In this document: positions 9,074 to 17,421 of the stretch, piece by piece
Position numbering within the stretch: the stretch's first letter is position 1
Layout of the letters: every line of letters starts with the position of its first letter
Assembly (NCBI RefSeq): GCF_013337765.1
Contig: NZ_VBSB01000010.1
Coordinates: 248,001 to 312,000 of the forward strand
Source of the DNA: Mycolicibacterium sphagni
GTDB taxonomy: Bacteria > Actinomycetota > Actinomycetes > Mycobacteriales > Mycobacteriaceae
Direction: 5' to 3'
DNA length: 64,000 nucleotides
The notes under the pieces: model-generated
What the model was told of the DNA's origin: nothing
What the model saw: only the letters and a program-made list of their open reading frames with translations
Database searches by the model: none
Made by a program: the position numbers and the translations under genes

Positions 9074-10555
9074 TCAAGAAATGCAGCTGCAACCCGGATG
9101 CGGCGACGGCCCGTTGATCCCGCAGTGGGGACACTGCTCGACAAATACTCGGCTACCGGCGCGGACCGGCCGGGACTTGATCCCGATAACCGTGAGGGCG
9201 GCGGACACCAACAAGATGCTCGCCGCGATCACCATCGTGACGCGAAACCCGGCGTCGAAGGCCGTCGGCTCGGCGTCGACGGAACCGCTGATACCGGCCA
9301 GACCCGGTATGACGGCCACGGCCAAGAGCCCCCCGACACGGGCAACCGCATTGTTCACACCTGAGGCCGCGCCGGCGAGATGATCGGGAGCAGAGTCGAG
9401 CACAGCCGAGGTCAGCGGCGCCACCACCAGGGACATGCCCGCCCCGAAGACCAGCGCTGCGGGGAGCACGTCGAGAAGCCATGAGGCGTCCTTACCAATC
9501 CGGAGCATCAGGAACAGTCCCCCGGCGGCGAGGATCAGGCCGACGCTCATCGGCAAGCGGAGACCGATCCGGGCAGCGAGAGCGCCGGCCCGCGACGAGA
9601 ACACCAACAGCATTGCGGTCAGCGGGAGCAGCGCTGCGCCAGCCGCTACCGCAGTGAAGCCCGCAACGGTCTGCAGTTGCAACACCAACACCAGGAAGAC
9701 CACCCCCAACGCGCCGTAGATCAGCAGCGTCACCGCGTTGGCGACTCGAAATGTGTTGTCGGCGAAGAGTACCGGTGGGACCAAGGGATTTGGGGAACGT
9801 CGCTCCACCGCGACGAACGCCGCCAACGCCACTGCGCCGACGCTGATCGTCGTCAGACTGCTCGCCGTGGCGCCGCCGCGGCCGAGCTCAGTCAAGCCGA
9901 ATGTCAGTGCGCCCAGGCCCAGCGCCGCAAGGACTGTGCCGCTCACATCCAGCCCTGGCGCAGCCTGGGTGTCGCGGCTCTCGGGCACCCGCAGCACCGT
10001 CACCACCACGACCACCACGGCCAGCGGCGGATTGATGAGAAACACAGCACGCCAATTCCATTCGGAGAGGAAGCCACCGAGAAACGGGCCCACTGCGCCG
10101 GCCAGACCACCCAGGCCCGACCACGCACCGATGGCGGCGCCGCGGTCGACACCGTAGAACGATGCCGATATCAACGCCAGACTGCCCGGGGTGAGCAGCG
10201 CCCCGCCCACGCCTTGCAATGCGCGGGCGGCGATCAGCAGGTCGACGTTCGGCGCGAACCCACACGCCGCTGACGCGACCGCGAACCAGACGACCCCGAC
10301 CAGGAACACCCGCCGACGCCCGAAGCGGTCACCGAGGGACCCACCGAGCAGGATCAATCCGGCCAGCGTCAGCGTGTAGGCGTTGATGATCCATTGCAGA
10401 CCGGCAAAGTCGGCACCCAGATCACGGGCGATGTGCGGCAACGCCACGTTCACCACGGTGCCGTCGATCATCACCATGGCTGACCCAAACACCGTGGCGA
10501 GCAGTACCCACCTGCCCGCGGCAGTTCCCATCGTCAACCCAGTCGGGCTGTCCAC
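9074..10555 (-). CDS. DHA2-family (14-TM) drug/proton antiporter with C-terminal cysteine tail
   Basis: The 493-residue major facilitator protein has the DHA2 signatures: MIDGTVVNVALPHIARDLG in the first helix, GSLGDRFGRRRVFLVG (motif A), a motif-B-like arginine region (ARALQGVGGALLTPGS) and a motif-C-like glycine/proline pattern (GLGGLAGAVGPFLGGF). It should export drugs or lipophilic compounds in exchange for protons. GTG at 10553-10555 is chosen because GGAGG lies 5 nt upstream. The last residues, CPHCGINGPSPHPGCSC, contain four cysteines and a zinc-ribbon-like CxxC, which is unusual for the family. It is divergent from the SDR gene at 10719 and heads the downstream minus-strand genes. Confidence 0.87.
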   Translation of the reverse strand: MDSPTGLTMGTAAGRWVLLATVFGSAMVMIDGTVVNVALPHIARDLGADFAGLQWIINAYTLTLAGLILLGGSLGDRFGRRRVFLVGVVWFAVASAACGFAPNVDLLIAARALQGVGGALLTPGSLALISASFYGVDRGAAIGAWSGLGGLAGAVGPFLGGFLSEWNWRAVFLINPPLAVVVVVVTVLRVPESRDTQAAPGLDVSGTVLAALGLGALTFGLTELGRGGATASSLTTISVGAVALAAFVAVERRSPNPLVPPVLFADNTFRVANAVTLLIYGALGVVFLVLVLQLQTVAGFTAVAAGAALLPLTAMLLVFSSRAGALAARIGLRLPMSVGLILAAGGLFLMLRIGKDASWLLDVLPAALVFGAGMSLVVAPLTSAVLDSAPDHLAGAASGVNNAVARVGGLLAVAVIPGLAGISGSVDAEPTAFDAGFRVTMVIAASILLVSAALTVIGIKSRPVRAGSRVFVEQCPHCGINGPSPHPGCSCIS

Positions 10556-10718
10556 ACGTGCCTCCGCACACAACAGTTCAGAGCGTTCTCCACTGTAGGA
10601 GGCCGCACGGTTCGAATCGGTCGGTCACCGCCGATGTCGTCCGAGGCTTCGAGCGACGGGGAGTGCCGGCCTTCGGGCCGATCTGGGACTCCCGAGACCA
10701 ATCCGGTAGACAGGTCCC

Positions 10719-11510
10719 ATGAAGGTCGACGGAGCGGTCGCAGTAGTCACCGGAGCCGGCTCAGGCATCGGCAGGTCCATCGCGACGGCACTGGCAGCAG
10801 CCGGCGCCTCCGTGGTGGCCGGTGACATCAACGCGAATTCAGCAGCCGAGACCGCCGCGCTGATCGGCGGCACCGGGGTAGCAGCGGACGCGTCCAGCAA
10901 CGACGGCATCGCAACCCTGCTCGACACCGCACGCCAAAACTTCGGCCCGGTGGACATCTACGTCGCCAATGCCGGCATCACCGGCCAACCCAACCTCGGC
11001 GACGACGAAGCTGCCTGGGACCAGATCATCGACGTCAACCTGCGCGCCCACATCCGCGCCGCCAAAGCGGTTGTACCGGAATGGGTTGAGCGTGGCAGTG
11101 GACATTTCGTCGCCGTCGCCTCAGCCGCAGGCCTGCTCACCCAACTCGGCGCGGCGCCCTACAGCGTGACCAAGCACGCCGCAGTCGGGTTCGCCGAATG
11201 GTTGGCCATCACGTACGGCGACAAGGGAATCGGCGTGAGCTGTGTGTGCCCGATGGGTGTGGACACCCCGCTGCTGCGCGGCATGTCCGACTCTCCCGAT
11301 GAGGAGATCCGGGTGGCCGGTGCCGCCGTCACCAGCGCCGGCGCGGTGATCGACCCGGACACCGTCGCCGCCCTCGTAGTCAAGGCCATCGCCGACGGAA
11401 CATTCCTCGTGCTCCCGCACCCCGAGGTGCTGGCCATGTACCGCCAGAAGGGTGCGGACTACGAGCGGTGGATCGCCGGGATGCGCCGCTACAAGCGCAC
11501 CCTGGGTTAG
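10719..11510 (+). CDS. Short-chain dehydrogenase/reductase (SDR)
   Basis: This 263-residue classical SDR has the cofactor motif TGAGSGIGRS, the NAG motif in VANAGITG, the catalytic serine in AVASAAGLLT and YSVTK supplying Tyr and Lys. The residue before the second strand is an acidic GDIN, favouring NAD(H). It should be a cytosolic oxidoreductase acting on an alcohol or ketone; the substrate is not inferable. Its stop codon overlaps that of the convergent SMP-30 gene (TTAG at 11507-11510). Confidence 0.87.
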   Translation: MKVDGAVAVVTGAGSGIGRSIATALAAAGASVVAGDINANSAAETAALIGGTGVAADASSNDGIATLLDTARQNFGPVDIYVANAGITGQPNLGDDEAAWDQIIDVNLRAHIRAAKAVVPEWVERGSGHFVAVASAAGLLTQLGAAPYSVTKHAAVGFAEWLAITYGDKGIGVSCVCPMGVDTPLLRGMSDSPDEEIRVAGAAVTSAGAVIDPDTVAALVVKAIADGTFLVLPHPEVLAMYRQKGADYERWIAGMRRYKRTLG

Positions 11511-12373
11511 TCCGCCAGGTGCCGGTCATCGAATCGGCGCTCAGGCAGACCTTGGACTCCAATGTCGACCAGAAAGACGGCGCCTGCCAGTGGCTCGGCG
11601 CCGGGCTCATCCGGTTGTGCAGAGGTGATCGCCAGCGTGCGCAGATCGCTCCCGACGAAGATGCAGCTGGTCGGCCGGGACACGGGCACCTCGATTTCTC
11701 GATCGATCCGGCCGTCCGGCGTGTATCGAATGACCTTGCCGCCTTGCCATTTCGCCGACCAGACGCAGCCGTCCGCATCGACGGTGAGCCCGTCGGGATC
11801 AGCCGGAGCAGTGTCGGTCGCGAAGACTCGCCCGTTGGTGATGTCGCCGGTCGTCGAGTCGTAGTCGAAGACGCGAATCGCTCCTGTGGCCGAGTCCGCG
11901 TAGTACATCAGTGCACTGTCCGGGGACCAACCGAGGCCGTTGGAAACAGTGACTCCGTCGAGCTGAGTCTGAGGTCGGCCGCCGTCCGCGCGGTAAAGCT
12001 TGGCGACTGACGCGGTTTCGGGCTCGTGCATGGTGCCGAACCACAGCCGCCCCTGCCGATCGGTCTTTCCATCGTTGGTCCGCAGCGTCGAGGTATCCCA
12101 GTCGCCCTGCCACCTGCGCTGCCAACCGGAGCCGTCGTCGACGTAGAGGCCGTCGCGGCAGCCGGCGAGAAGACCGCCCGACACGGTTTTCACGACGAAG
12201 CCCACGTCGCCCGGTGTGGACAGTGTGGTGATTTCGCCGTCACCGAGGCGGGTCCGATGCACCGCGCCCGTGACGCTGTCGACCCAGTGGAAAGTGTCGT
12301 CTTGCGTGTCCCACCACGGGCCTTCGCCGAGGACATCCCGCTGATCGGAAAGGACATGCAGCGTCGGTTGCAC
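11507..12373 (-). CDS. SMP-30/gluconolactonase/LRE family protein
   Basis: This 288-residue six-bladed beta-propeller has the family metal-site motifs: Glu in VLGEGPWWD, Asn in NDGKTDRQGRLWFGTM and VSNGLGWSPD, and Asp in DPDGLTVDADG. Relatives hydrolyse sugar lactones using a single divalent cation, often in sugar-acid pathways. GTG at 12371-12373 is preceded by GGGAG at suitable spacing. Directly upstream on the same strand lie the remains of an O-methyltransferase, so the original operon may have been disturbed. Confidence 0.85.
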   Translation of the reverse strand: MQPTLHVLSDQRDVLGEGPWWDTQDDTFHWVDSVTGAVHRTRLGDGEITTLSTPGDVGFVVKTVSGGLLAGCRDGLYVDDGSGWQRRWQGDWDTSTLRTNDGKTDRQGRLWFGTMHEPETASVAKLYRADGGRPQTQLDGVTVSNGLGWSPDSALMYYADSATGAIRVFDYDSTTGDITNGRVFATDTAPADPDGLTVDADGCVWSAKWQGGKVIRYTPDGRIDREIEVPVSRPTSCIFVGSDLRTLAITSAQPDEPGAEPLAGAVFLVDIGVQGLPERRFDDRHLAD

Positions 12374-12418
12374 TTCGAACTCCCTACGGTCGGCCGGTGG
12401 CGAAGCACGAATCTTCGA

Positions 12419-12838
12419 CTACTTGATGCCGACCACCATAGAGTCCGGCCCGGCCAAGGGCTCGACGTAGCTTCTGGTGAACCCGATCTCGGCCATCCAG
12501 CCCCGACAGTCCGCACCAGTGAAGTCGAACCCCAGCCCCTCGATGAGCATGTTGAGACTCATCAGCAGACCGAATGCGTTCTCGCGCCGGTCGTCGTCGA
12601 TGAGAGCTTCATGCACGATCAGCGCCCCACCGGGGGGCAGGGCGTCGAACGCTATCTGCAGGAGTTGGCGCTTCTCATCGAGGCCCCAGTCGTGCAGGAT
12701 GTGGCCCATGATGAGCACGTCGGCAGACGGTAGCGGGTCGGCGAAGAAATCCCCTGTAGTGAAGGTAAGCCGTTCGGAGAGGCCATTTTTCGCCACGCAA
12801 GCGTTGAAGATCGTTTCGACTTGAGGTAGGTCGAATCC
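12419..12838 (-). pseudogene. 5'-truncated SAM-dependent O-methyltransferase remnant
   Basis: Only the C-terminal 139 or so codons of a Methyltransf_2-type O-methyltransferase remain. The recognisable family sequence starts abruptly at GFDLPQVETIF and continues with FTTGDFFADPLPSADVLIMG, HILHDWG (the catalytic His region) and DALPPGGALIVHEAL. The dimerisation domain and the SAM glycine motif that should lie upstream are missing. Their place is taken by the end of a lipoprotein gene whose TAG at 12852-12854 is 13 nt away. No start codon with a ribosome-binding site is apparent; an internal GTG could give a 125-residue fragment lacking the SAM site. The reading frame is still open, so the truncation is probably recent. 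Confidence 0.78.
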
Positions 12839-12851
12839 GCCGCTGCTGTTG

Positions 12852-13520
12852 CTACCCGCCGACTTTCGACAGATTCTGCTGGATCGCGTCGAGCTGGATG
12901 ACGCCGACGGTATCCAGATAGTCGGCCGACACCGGATCTCCTACTTTCCCGATGAAATTGACCTGCGCGGCAACCTTTCCTTCGCTGAACATCAAAATCG
13001 ACATCGACGCCGAGCCGTCTGCCGACGTTCCGTTGATCACCTGGGCACCCTTGTTCACGTTGGGTGCGGGTGCCTGCGTGCCCTTGATCAGCGAAGCAAG
13101 ATTCGGGCTCGCCAAGGTATCGGTCACCAATTTGGCTGCCGCGTCCGCATCGGGAAGGAGAAATACCGTGCTCTGAATGTTGTTGTCACCCGACTTGTAG
13201 AACTGGCTGACGCTTGCCGGGGGGGCCGGGTCCGCCTTCGGCGCTTCGCCGACCCACGGTCCTGCTGGCGTCGGCGGGATGCCCTCCGGCTTCATCAGCA
13301 GTACAGACAAATCCCCTGCCGCGGGCGCCGCAGCACCGGACGTGGCGCTCGCCGCGGCCGAAGAAGTGGCGGACGACGTAGCAGAGGTGGCCGCGGACGA
13401 ACTTGCCGAGGAGGACTTCGACGACGAATCGTCGTCCTTGCCGCAGCCAGCGAGTGCCAACCCGACCACCACCCCGGCGACCGTCAGGCGCAGGGCCGTT
13501 TGTCTGTGCAGAGCGGTCAT
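12852..13520 (-). CDS. Secreted lipoprotein of unknown function, paralogue 1
   Basis: The 222-residue protein has a lipoprotein signal with lipobox LALAGC and KDDDSSSKSSS immediately after the lipidated cysteine. A Ser/Ala/Thr linker reaches about residue 68, followed by a compact domain (VLLMKPEGIPPTPAGPW to the C-terminus). The domain has paired strands and ends VGVIQLDAIQQNLSKVGG. It is predicted to be anchored to the outer face of the inner membrane. AGGAGACC precedes the ATG. It aligns without gaps over its whole length with the gene at 14672, including an identical 18-residue C-terminus, so the two are a local duplication. I do not recognise a named family. Confidence 0.78.
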   Translation of the reverse strand: MTALHRQTALRLTVAGVVVGLALAGCGKDDDSSSKSSSASSSAATSATSSATSSAAASATSGAAAPAAGDLSVLLMKPEGIPPTPAGPWVGEAPKADPAPPASVSQFYKSGDNNIQSTVFLLPDADAAAKLVTDTLASPNLASLIKGTQAPAPNVNKGAQVINGTSADGSASMSILMFSEGKVAAQVNFIGKVGDPVSADYLDTVGVIQLDAIQQNLSKVGG

Positions 13521-13724
13521 GAGGTCTCCTCTGTTCCGAACCGCACGCTGCGGGTCCGGCTAAATGTAAGCCCAGGTAGCGGCCAATCCCTGCCGTTCAC
13601 CGAATGTTGGCACCGGGCACGCGTCGCTTATCGAACGGCCAGCAAATTGGCGCAAGAAGCCGCGCTCAGGCGCCATATCTGCGACCGTGTCAATAATTGG
13701 GTCCCTCTAGCGAAGGTTAGGGTC

Positions 13725-14588
13725 ATGCGCACTCGAATTCTGACGGTGTTGGCGGTCGGATTGCTGGTCGCCGGTTGCGGTGGCGGCGCAGAGGAGAAGG
13801 CCGATTCGTCTGGGAGCTCAGCAGACTCAGGGACGTCAAAGGCCAAGGGCCCCGACGACACTGCGACAGCGGATGCCGGTGGGAAAATGATCGTCACCTA
13901 CGAGGACGCCACGAGCCCTGAGGCGACCAACGGGAAGAAGCTGTTGCAGGACAACAAGGTGCTCGAAGAGCTCGCCGCCGATATCAACCAATCACTGAAG
14001 CTGCCCCAGGACATCCCCCTCCATGGCGCGCAGTGCGATCAGCCGAACGCGTTCTGGAGCCCGAGCAAGAAGATGGTCGTCATCTGCTACGAGGATGCTG
14101 ACCTGAGCCAGAAGATCTTCGTCAAGGCCGGCGATAAGGATCCTGACACGTCGGCCATCGGCTCTGAAGACGCGACGTTCTATCACGAGGCCGGGCATAT
14201 GGCGGTCACCCTGTACAACTTGCCGATCACCGGCAAGGAAGAGGACGCCGCCGATCAGCTGGCCGCCTACATTCTCCTAACCCCCGGCGACAACGGCAAA
14301 GTCGATTCGGAGTCAGTCCAGGCCGTGAAGGATTTCGCGCGTACCTTTGCCGCGTATGCGGAGCTGAAGGCTCAGATGGGCGCGACGAACAATATGGCCG
14401 ACGTCCACTCCCTGGATCAACAACGCGTCTACAACCTGCAGTGCTGGATCTACGGATCCAATCCTGAAGCCAATGCCGACATTGTCAGCAGCGGTGGACT
14501 CCCCGAGGATCGCGCTAAGTCGTGCCCGGATGAATGGCAGAAGCTCTCCCATGCCTGGTCGACACTGCTCGACGAGCACTGGAAGTAG
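13725..14588 (+). CDS. Lipoprotein, DUF4344-type putative metallopeptidase
   Basis: The 287-residue product begins MRTRILTVLAVGLLVAGC, a lipobox signal, followed by a Gly/Ser/Asp linker. The folded part contains HEAGHMAV, an HExxH-type zinc site, with a downstream acidic EEDAADQLAAY that could supply the third ligand, as in DUF4344 metallopeptidases. Two further cysteines (GAQCDQPN and VVICYED) may form a disulfide outside the membrane. It is transcribed divergently from lipoprotein paralogue 1 and convergently with paralogue 2, so it sits inside the duplicated pair. Its substrate is unknown, and the peptidase call rests on the motif. Confidence 0.72.
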   Translation: MRTRILTVLAVGLLVAGCGGGAEEKADSSGSSADSGTSKAKGPDDTATADAGGKMIVTYEDATSPEATNGKKLLQDNKVLEELAADINQSLKLPQDIPLHGAQCDQPNAFWSPSKKMVVICYEDADLSQKIFVKAGDKDPDTSAIGSEDATFYHEAGHMAVTLYNLPITGKEEDAADQLAAYILLTPGDNGKVDSESVQAVKDFARTFAAYAELKAQMGATNNMADVHSLDQQRVYNLQCWIYGSNPEANADIVSSGGLPEDRAKSCPDEWQKLSHAWSTLLDEHWK

Positions 14589-14671
14589 CCTCCGCTGCCG
14601 CCAGCAGGTGTGGGCACCAGCGTCGAATTGGACTGGGCCGCTTACGTTCCCGCACCGATCTTCCGGTGGGG

Positions 14672-15340
14672 CTATCCGCCTACCTTCGACAGATTCTGCT
14701 GGATCGCGTCCAGCTGAATGACGCCGACACTGTCCAGGTAGTCGGGCGATACCGGATCGTCCAGTTTTCCGACGAACGTCATTGTTGCGAGGACCGTCCC
14801 CTCGCTGAACATCAGAACCGACGTCGACGCCGTGCCATCGGCAGATGTCCCGTTCACCACCATCGCGTTCTTGGTGACATTGGGCGCAGGCGCGAGCGTG
14901 CCTTTGACCCGGGACGTGATGGCGTCGCTCGACATCGTCTTTTCGATGGCGCCGGCAGCTTGGTCGGCGTCAGGAGCGATCACGATCCCGGCACTGATGC
15001 TGTTGGTACCCGATGTGTAGGACTGATTCGCGCCGGGTGTGCTGCCACGGTCCACCTCCGGCGGATCACCCTTCCACGGTCCCGCGGAGGTTGGCGGGAT
15101 GCTCTCCGGCTTCATCAACAGTGCGGTCACATCCGCTGCCGCGGGTGCAGCAGCAGCAGAAGTGTCCGTGGCTGCGGCCGACGAAGAGGCGGACGACGCA
15201 GCAGAGGTAGTGGCTGAGGAGCTGGCCGACGAGGACTTCGACGACGAACTGTCGTCCTTGCCGCAGCCCGCGACGACGAGCCCCACTGCCATCCCGACGA
15301 GGGCCAATCGCATGGCCGTCCTCGTGTGCTGAACCGCCAT
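14672..15340 (-). CDS. Secreted lipoprotein of unknown function, paralogue 2
   Basis: This gene has the same length (222 residues) and architecture as the gene at 12852: lipobox VVAGC, acidic/Ser-rich linker, then a domain starting LLMKPESIPPTSAGPW and ending with the identical VGVIQLDAIQQNLSKVGG. By eye well over half of positions match with no gaps. Divergence is concentrated in the middle of the folded domain (TPGANQSYTSGTNSISAG against PPASVSQFYKSGDNNIQST), which may be where specificity differs. The ATG is preceded by GGAGGAG. It is divergent from the ferritin-like gene. Confidence 0.78.
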   Translation of the reverse strand: MAVQHTRTAMRLALVGMAVGLVVAGCGKDDSSSSKSSSASSSATTSAASSASSSAAATDTSAAAAPAAADVTALLMKPESIPPTSAGPWKGDPPEVDRGSTPGANQSYTSGTNSISAGIVIAPDADQAAGAIEKTMSSDAITSRVKGTLAPAPNVTKNAMVVNGTSADGTASTSVLMFSEGTVLATMTFVGKLDDPVSPDYLDSVGVIQLDAIQQNLSKVGG

Positions 15341-15525
15341 TATTGACTCCTCCGTAGTCGACTTGGCTCGTGACGCTAGTGCTCGCCACGGAACGCTGGG
15401 TGATTACTGTGTTAATGCTGGGGCAGGCGCCGGTTTGTACCTAAGTACGTGCCTACTGGAATCACCCGTTCCGAGGGTCTCGTCCTTGACGGCACCACCG
15501 AGTGCGGCGCAGTGTGATTCTCGTC

Positions 15526-15544
15526 ATACGACCACTGGTCGTAT
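15526..15544. promoter_or_regulatory. 19-bp palindromic operator candidate
   Basis: ATACGACCA, one central base, then TGGTCGTAT: both 9-bp arms are perfect. It ends 21 nt before the ATG of the di-iron ferritin-like gene, where a bound repressor would block transcription or translation initiation. The size and symmetry suit a dimeric regulator such as TetR or GntR. No regulator gene is adjacent, so the protein would be encoded elsewhere. Confidence 0.6.
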
Positions 15545-15565
15545 CGGTGAGAAAGGCGACGTCAG

Positions 15566-16666
15566 ATGACCACCAAGGACAAGTACACCGAGGTACCCGA
15601 CCCGTACTCGTGGGACGTCGCCAGCGGCGGCGACGCCCGCTTTACCTGGGAGTACGACGAGGGACGTGCCCGGCTCCTTTCCCTCTACCAGAAGGGCAAG
15701 GACAAGCAGTGGGACGCACAGTCCCGCATCGACTGGTCCCAAGACGTCGACCCGATGAACCCGATCGGACTGCCCGACGAGTTCCATCCGTTGTTCGGCA
15801 GCCCCATGTGGGATGCCGCCGACGACGCACGTCGCGCCGAGATGCGCCAGCACTTCCAGTCCTGGCAGTTCTCCCAATTCCTGCACGGCGAGCAGGGCGC
15901 GATGGTGTGCGCAGCCAAGATCGTCGAGGTCGTCCCGGACTTGGATGCGAAGTTCTACGCCGCCACCCAGACCATGGACGAGGCCCGGCACGTCGAAGCG
16001 TTCTCCCGGTTCCTGCAGGACAAGGTCGATCTGGTCTACCCGATCAACACCCACCTGACCTCCTTGCTTCAAGACACCCTGCGCGACTCTCGTTGGGACA
16101 TGCCCTACCTCGGTATGCAGGTCCTCATCGAAGGTCTAGCCCTCGCGGCCTTTGGGGTGTTGCGGGACATGGCCGCGCCGGATTCGCTAGCCAAGCAAGT
16201 CCTGGCCTACGTCATGCAGGACGAGGCCCGGCACGTCGCCTTCGGCCGAATCTCGCTGAAGGACTACTACTCCGCGCTGACCGACGCCGAGCGGGCCGAG
16301 CGTGAAGAGTTCGTCGTGGATGCCTGCTATCTGATGCGGGATCGGTTCCGCGGGGAAGAGGTCTTCGAGACCCTCGGCCTGGACGTCAAAGCCTGTGCCG
16401 AGTGGGTCGATACGTCACCGCTAATGATCCAGTTCCGCTCGCATCTGTTCAGCCGCATCGTGCCGATCGTCAAAGACATCGGCCTGTGGGGCGACAAAGT
16501 GCAGAAAGCCTTCCGGGACATGGGTGTTCACGATATGGCCGGCTTCGACATCGAGGCGCTGATGAAGGCCGACGAAGATCAGGCCGAAGCACTCGACAAG
16601 GCACACGCCGAGATGGCCAGCCGGGCCCTCGAGGTGGATGAGGCCATCGCGGCGGGGATGACGTAA
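15566..16666 (+). CDS. Di-iron ferritin-like protein (R2-like/AurF-like oxygenase superfamily)
   Basis: The 366-residue all-helical protein carries two DEARH motifs (DEARHVEAFSRFL near residue 140 and DEARHVAFGRIS near residue 225). Earlier glutamates lie in HGEQGAM and VLIEGLAL. Together these make the two Glu/ExxH pairs of a carboxylate-bridged di-iron site. Such proteins include ribonucleotide reductase R2-like oxidases and N-oxygenases. The sequence is not the class I R2 subunit, and no partner reductase lies nearby. A 19-bp perfect palindrome overlaps the presumed promoter, so regulation is likely tight and inducible. The exact reaction is unknown. Confidence 0.75.
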   Translation: MTTKDKYTEVPDPYSWDVASGGDARFTWEYDEGRARLLSLYQKGKDKQWDAQSRIDWSQDVDPMNPIGLPDEFHPLFGSPMWDAADDARRAEMRQHFQSWQFSQFLHGEQGAMVCAAKIVEVVPDLDAKFYAATQTMDEARHVEAFSRFLQDKVDLVYPINTHLTSLLQDTLRDSRWDMPYLGMQVLIEGLALAAFGVLRDMAAPDSLAKQVLAYVMQDEARHVAFGRISLKDYYSALTDAERAEREEFVVDACYLMRDRFRGEEVFETLGLDVKACAEWVDTSPLMIQFRSHLFSRIVPIVKDIGLWGDKVQKAFRDMGVHDMAGFDIEALMKADEDQAEALDKAHAEMASRALEVDEAIAAGMT

Positions 16667-16709
16667 CTCGAACCCAATTGTCCCCCAGCGGTTCCAGCCC
16701 GCTTCCGAG

Positions 16710-17363
16710 ATGTTCGCCTCGTTGCGCGTCCGCCAACTGACGGGTCGAGCCCTTGCGGTTGGCACGTCCGTGGTGGTCATCATCTCGATGACCGGTTGTG
16801 GGAGATTCGCGCCCATCAGACCGAGCGCCATAGCAACTAGTTCCGCATCGTCAGCATCTGAGTGCGCACACAGTAAGTATCCCCTTGTGAAACTGGTAGT
16901 CGGGCCAAATGAGCCGTCGATGGCTGTCCCACAGCCCCCCGGGTGGATGCCGGTACGGTTCGGCAACTACACGCGTCCCATACGTCTCATCATGGCGAAC
17001 AAGGGATTGCGCGACCCAACCGCAGAGTTCTCTCCCCGCGCTGTGGTCGGTCTGGAGGACCTCACCGACAAGGCGAACACTCCGGAAGAAGCGCTTGCCT
17101 ATCGGCTCCGTCGGTTCGACACCCAATTCTTGTCGGAGACACCGGGAACGGTGTGCGGGCATCCGAGCTCCACCGTGACCTATGCCGGTCGCGACGAGCC
17201 ACACGGTCTGATCACAGTGCGCGTTGTTTGCGCCAAATTCGGCGGCCGACTATACGCGGCAATGGCCGCGACGATGTCCACCCGACCCGATGACCCGACC
17301 TATCTCGCTGACCAGCAAGCCATTCTTGACGGATTCGCAGTCGTATATGCCGGCAAAGACTAG
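16710..17363 (+). CDS. LpqN-like lipoprotein (Rv0314c-position gene)
   Basis: The 217-residue protein has a basic N-terminus (MFASLRVRQLTGR), a hydrophobic stretch and lipobox ISMTGC. A domain follows with VPQPPGWMPV, FSPRAVVGLEDLTD and a C-terminal ILDGFAVVY, reminiscent of the mycobacterial LpqN/LpqT fold. Cysteines in SECAHSKY, GTVCGHPS and RVVCAKFG may form disulfides. It converges on the GH16 gene. In M. tuberculosis a similar-sized membrane protein gene (Rv0314c, from recall) also sits beside the GH16 gene Rv0315, which supports orthology. Function is unknown. Confidence 0.65.
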   Translation: MFASLRVRQLTGRALAVGTSVVVIISMTGCGRFAPIRPSAIATSSASSASECAHSKYPLVKLVVGPNEPSMAVPQPPGWMPVRFGNYTRPIRLIMANKGLRDPTAEFSPRAVVGLEDLTDKANTPEEALAYRLRRFDTQFLSETPGTVCGHPSSTVTYAGRDEPHGLITVRVVCAKFGGRLYAAMAATMSTRPDDPTYLADQQAILDGFAVVYAGKD

Positions 17364-17421
17364 CCCAGCATCATCTTCGGGATGTGCCCCGCTCGCTTCC
17401 GGCTCCTACGAAGAGCCCGCG

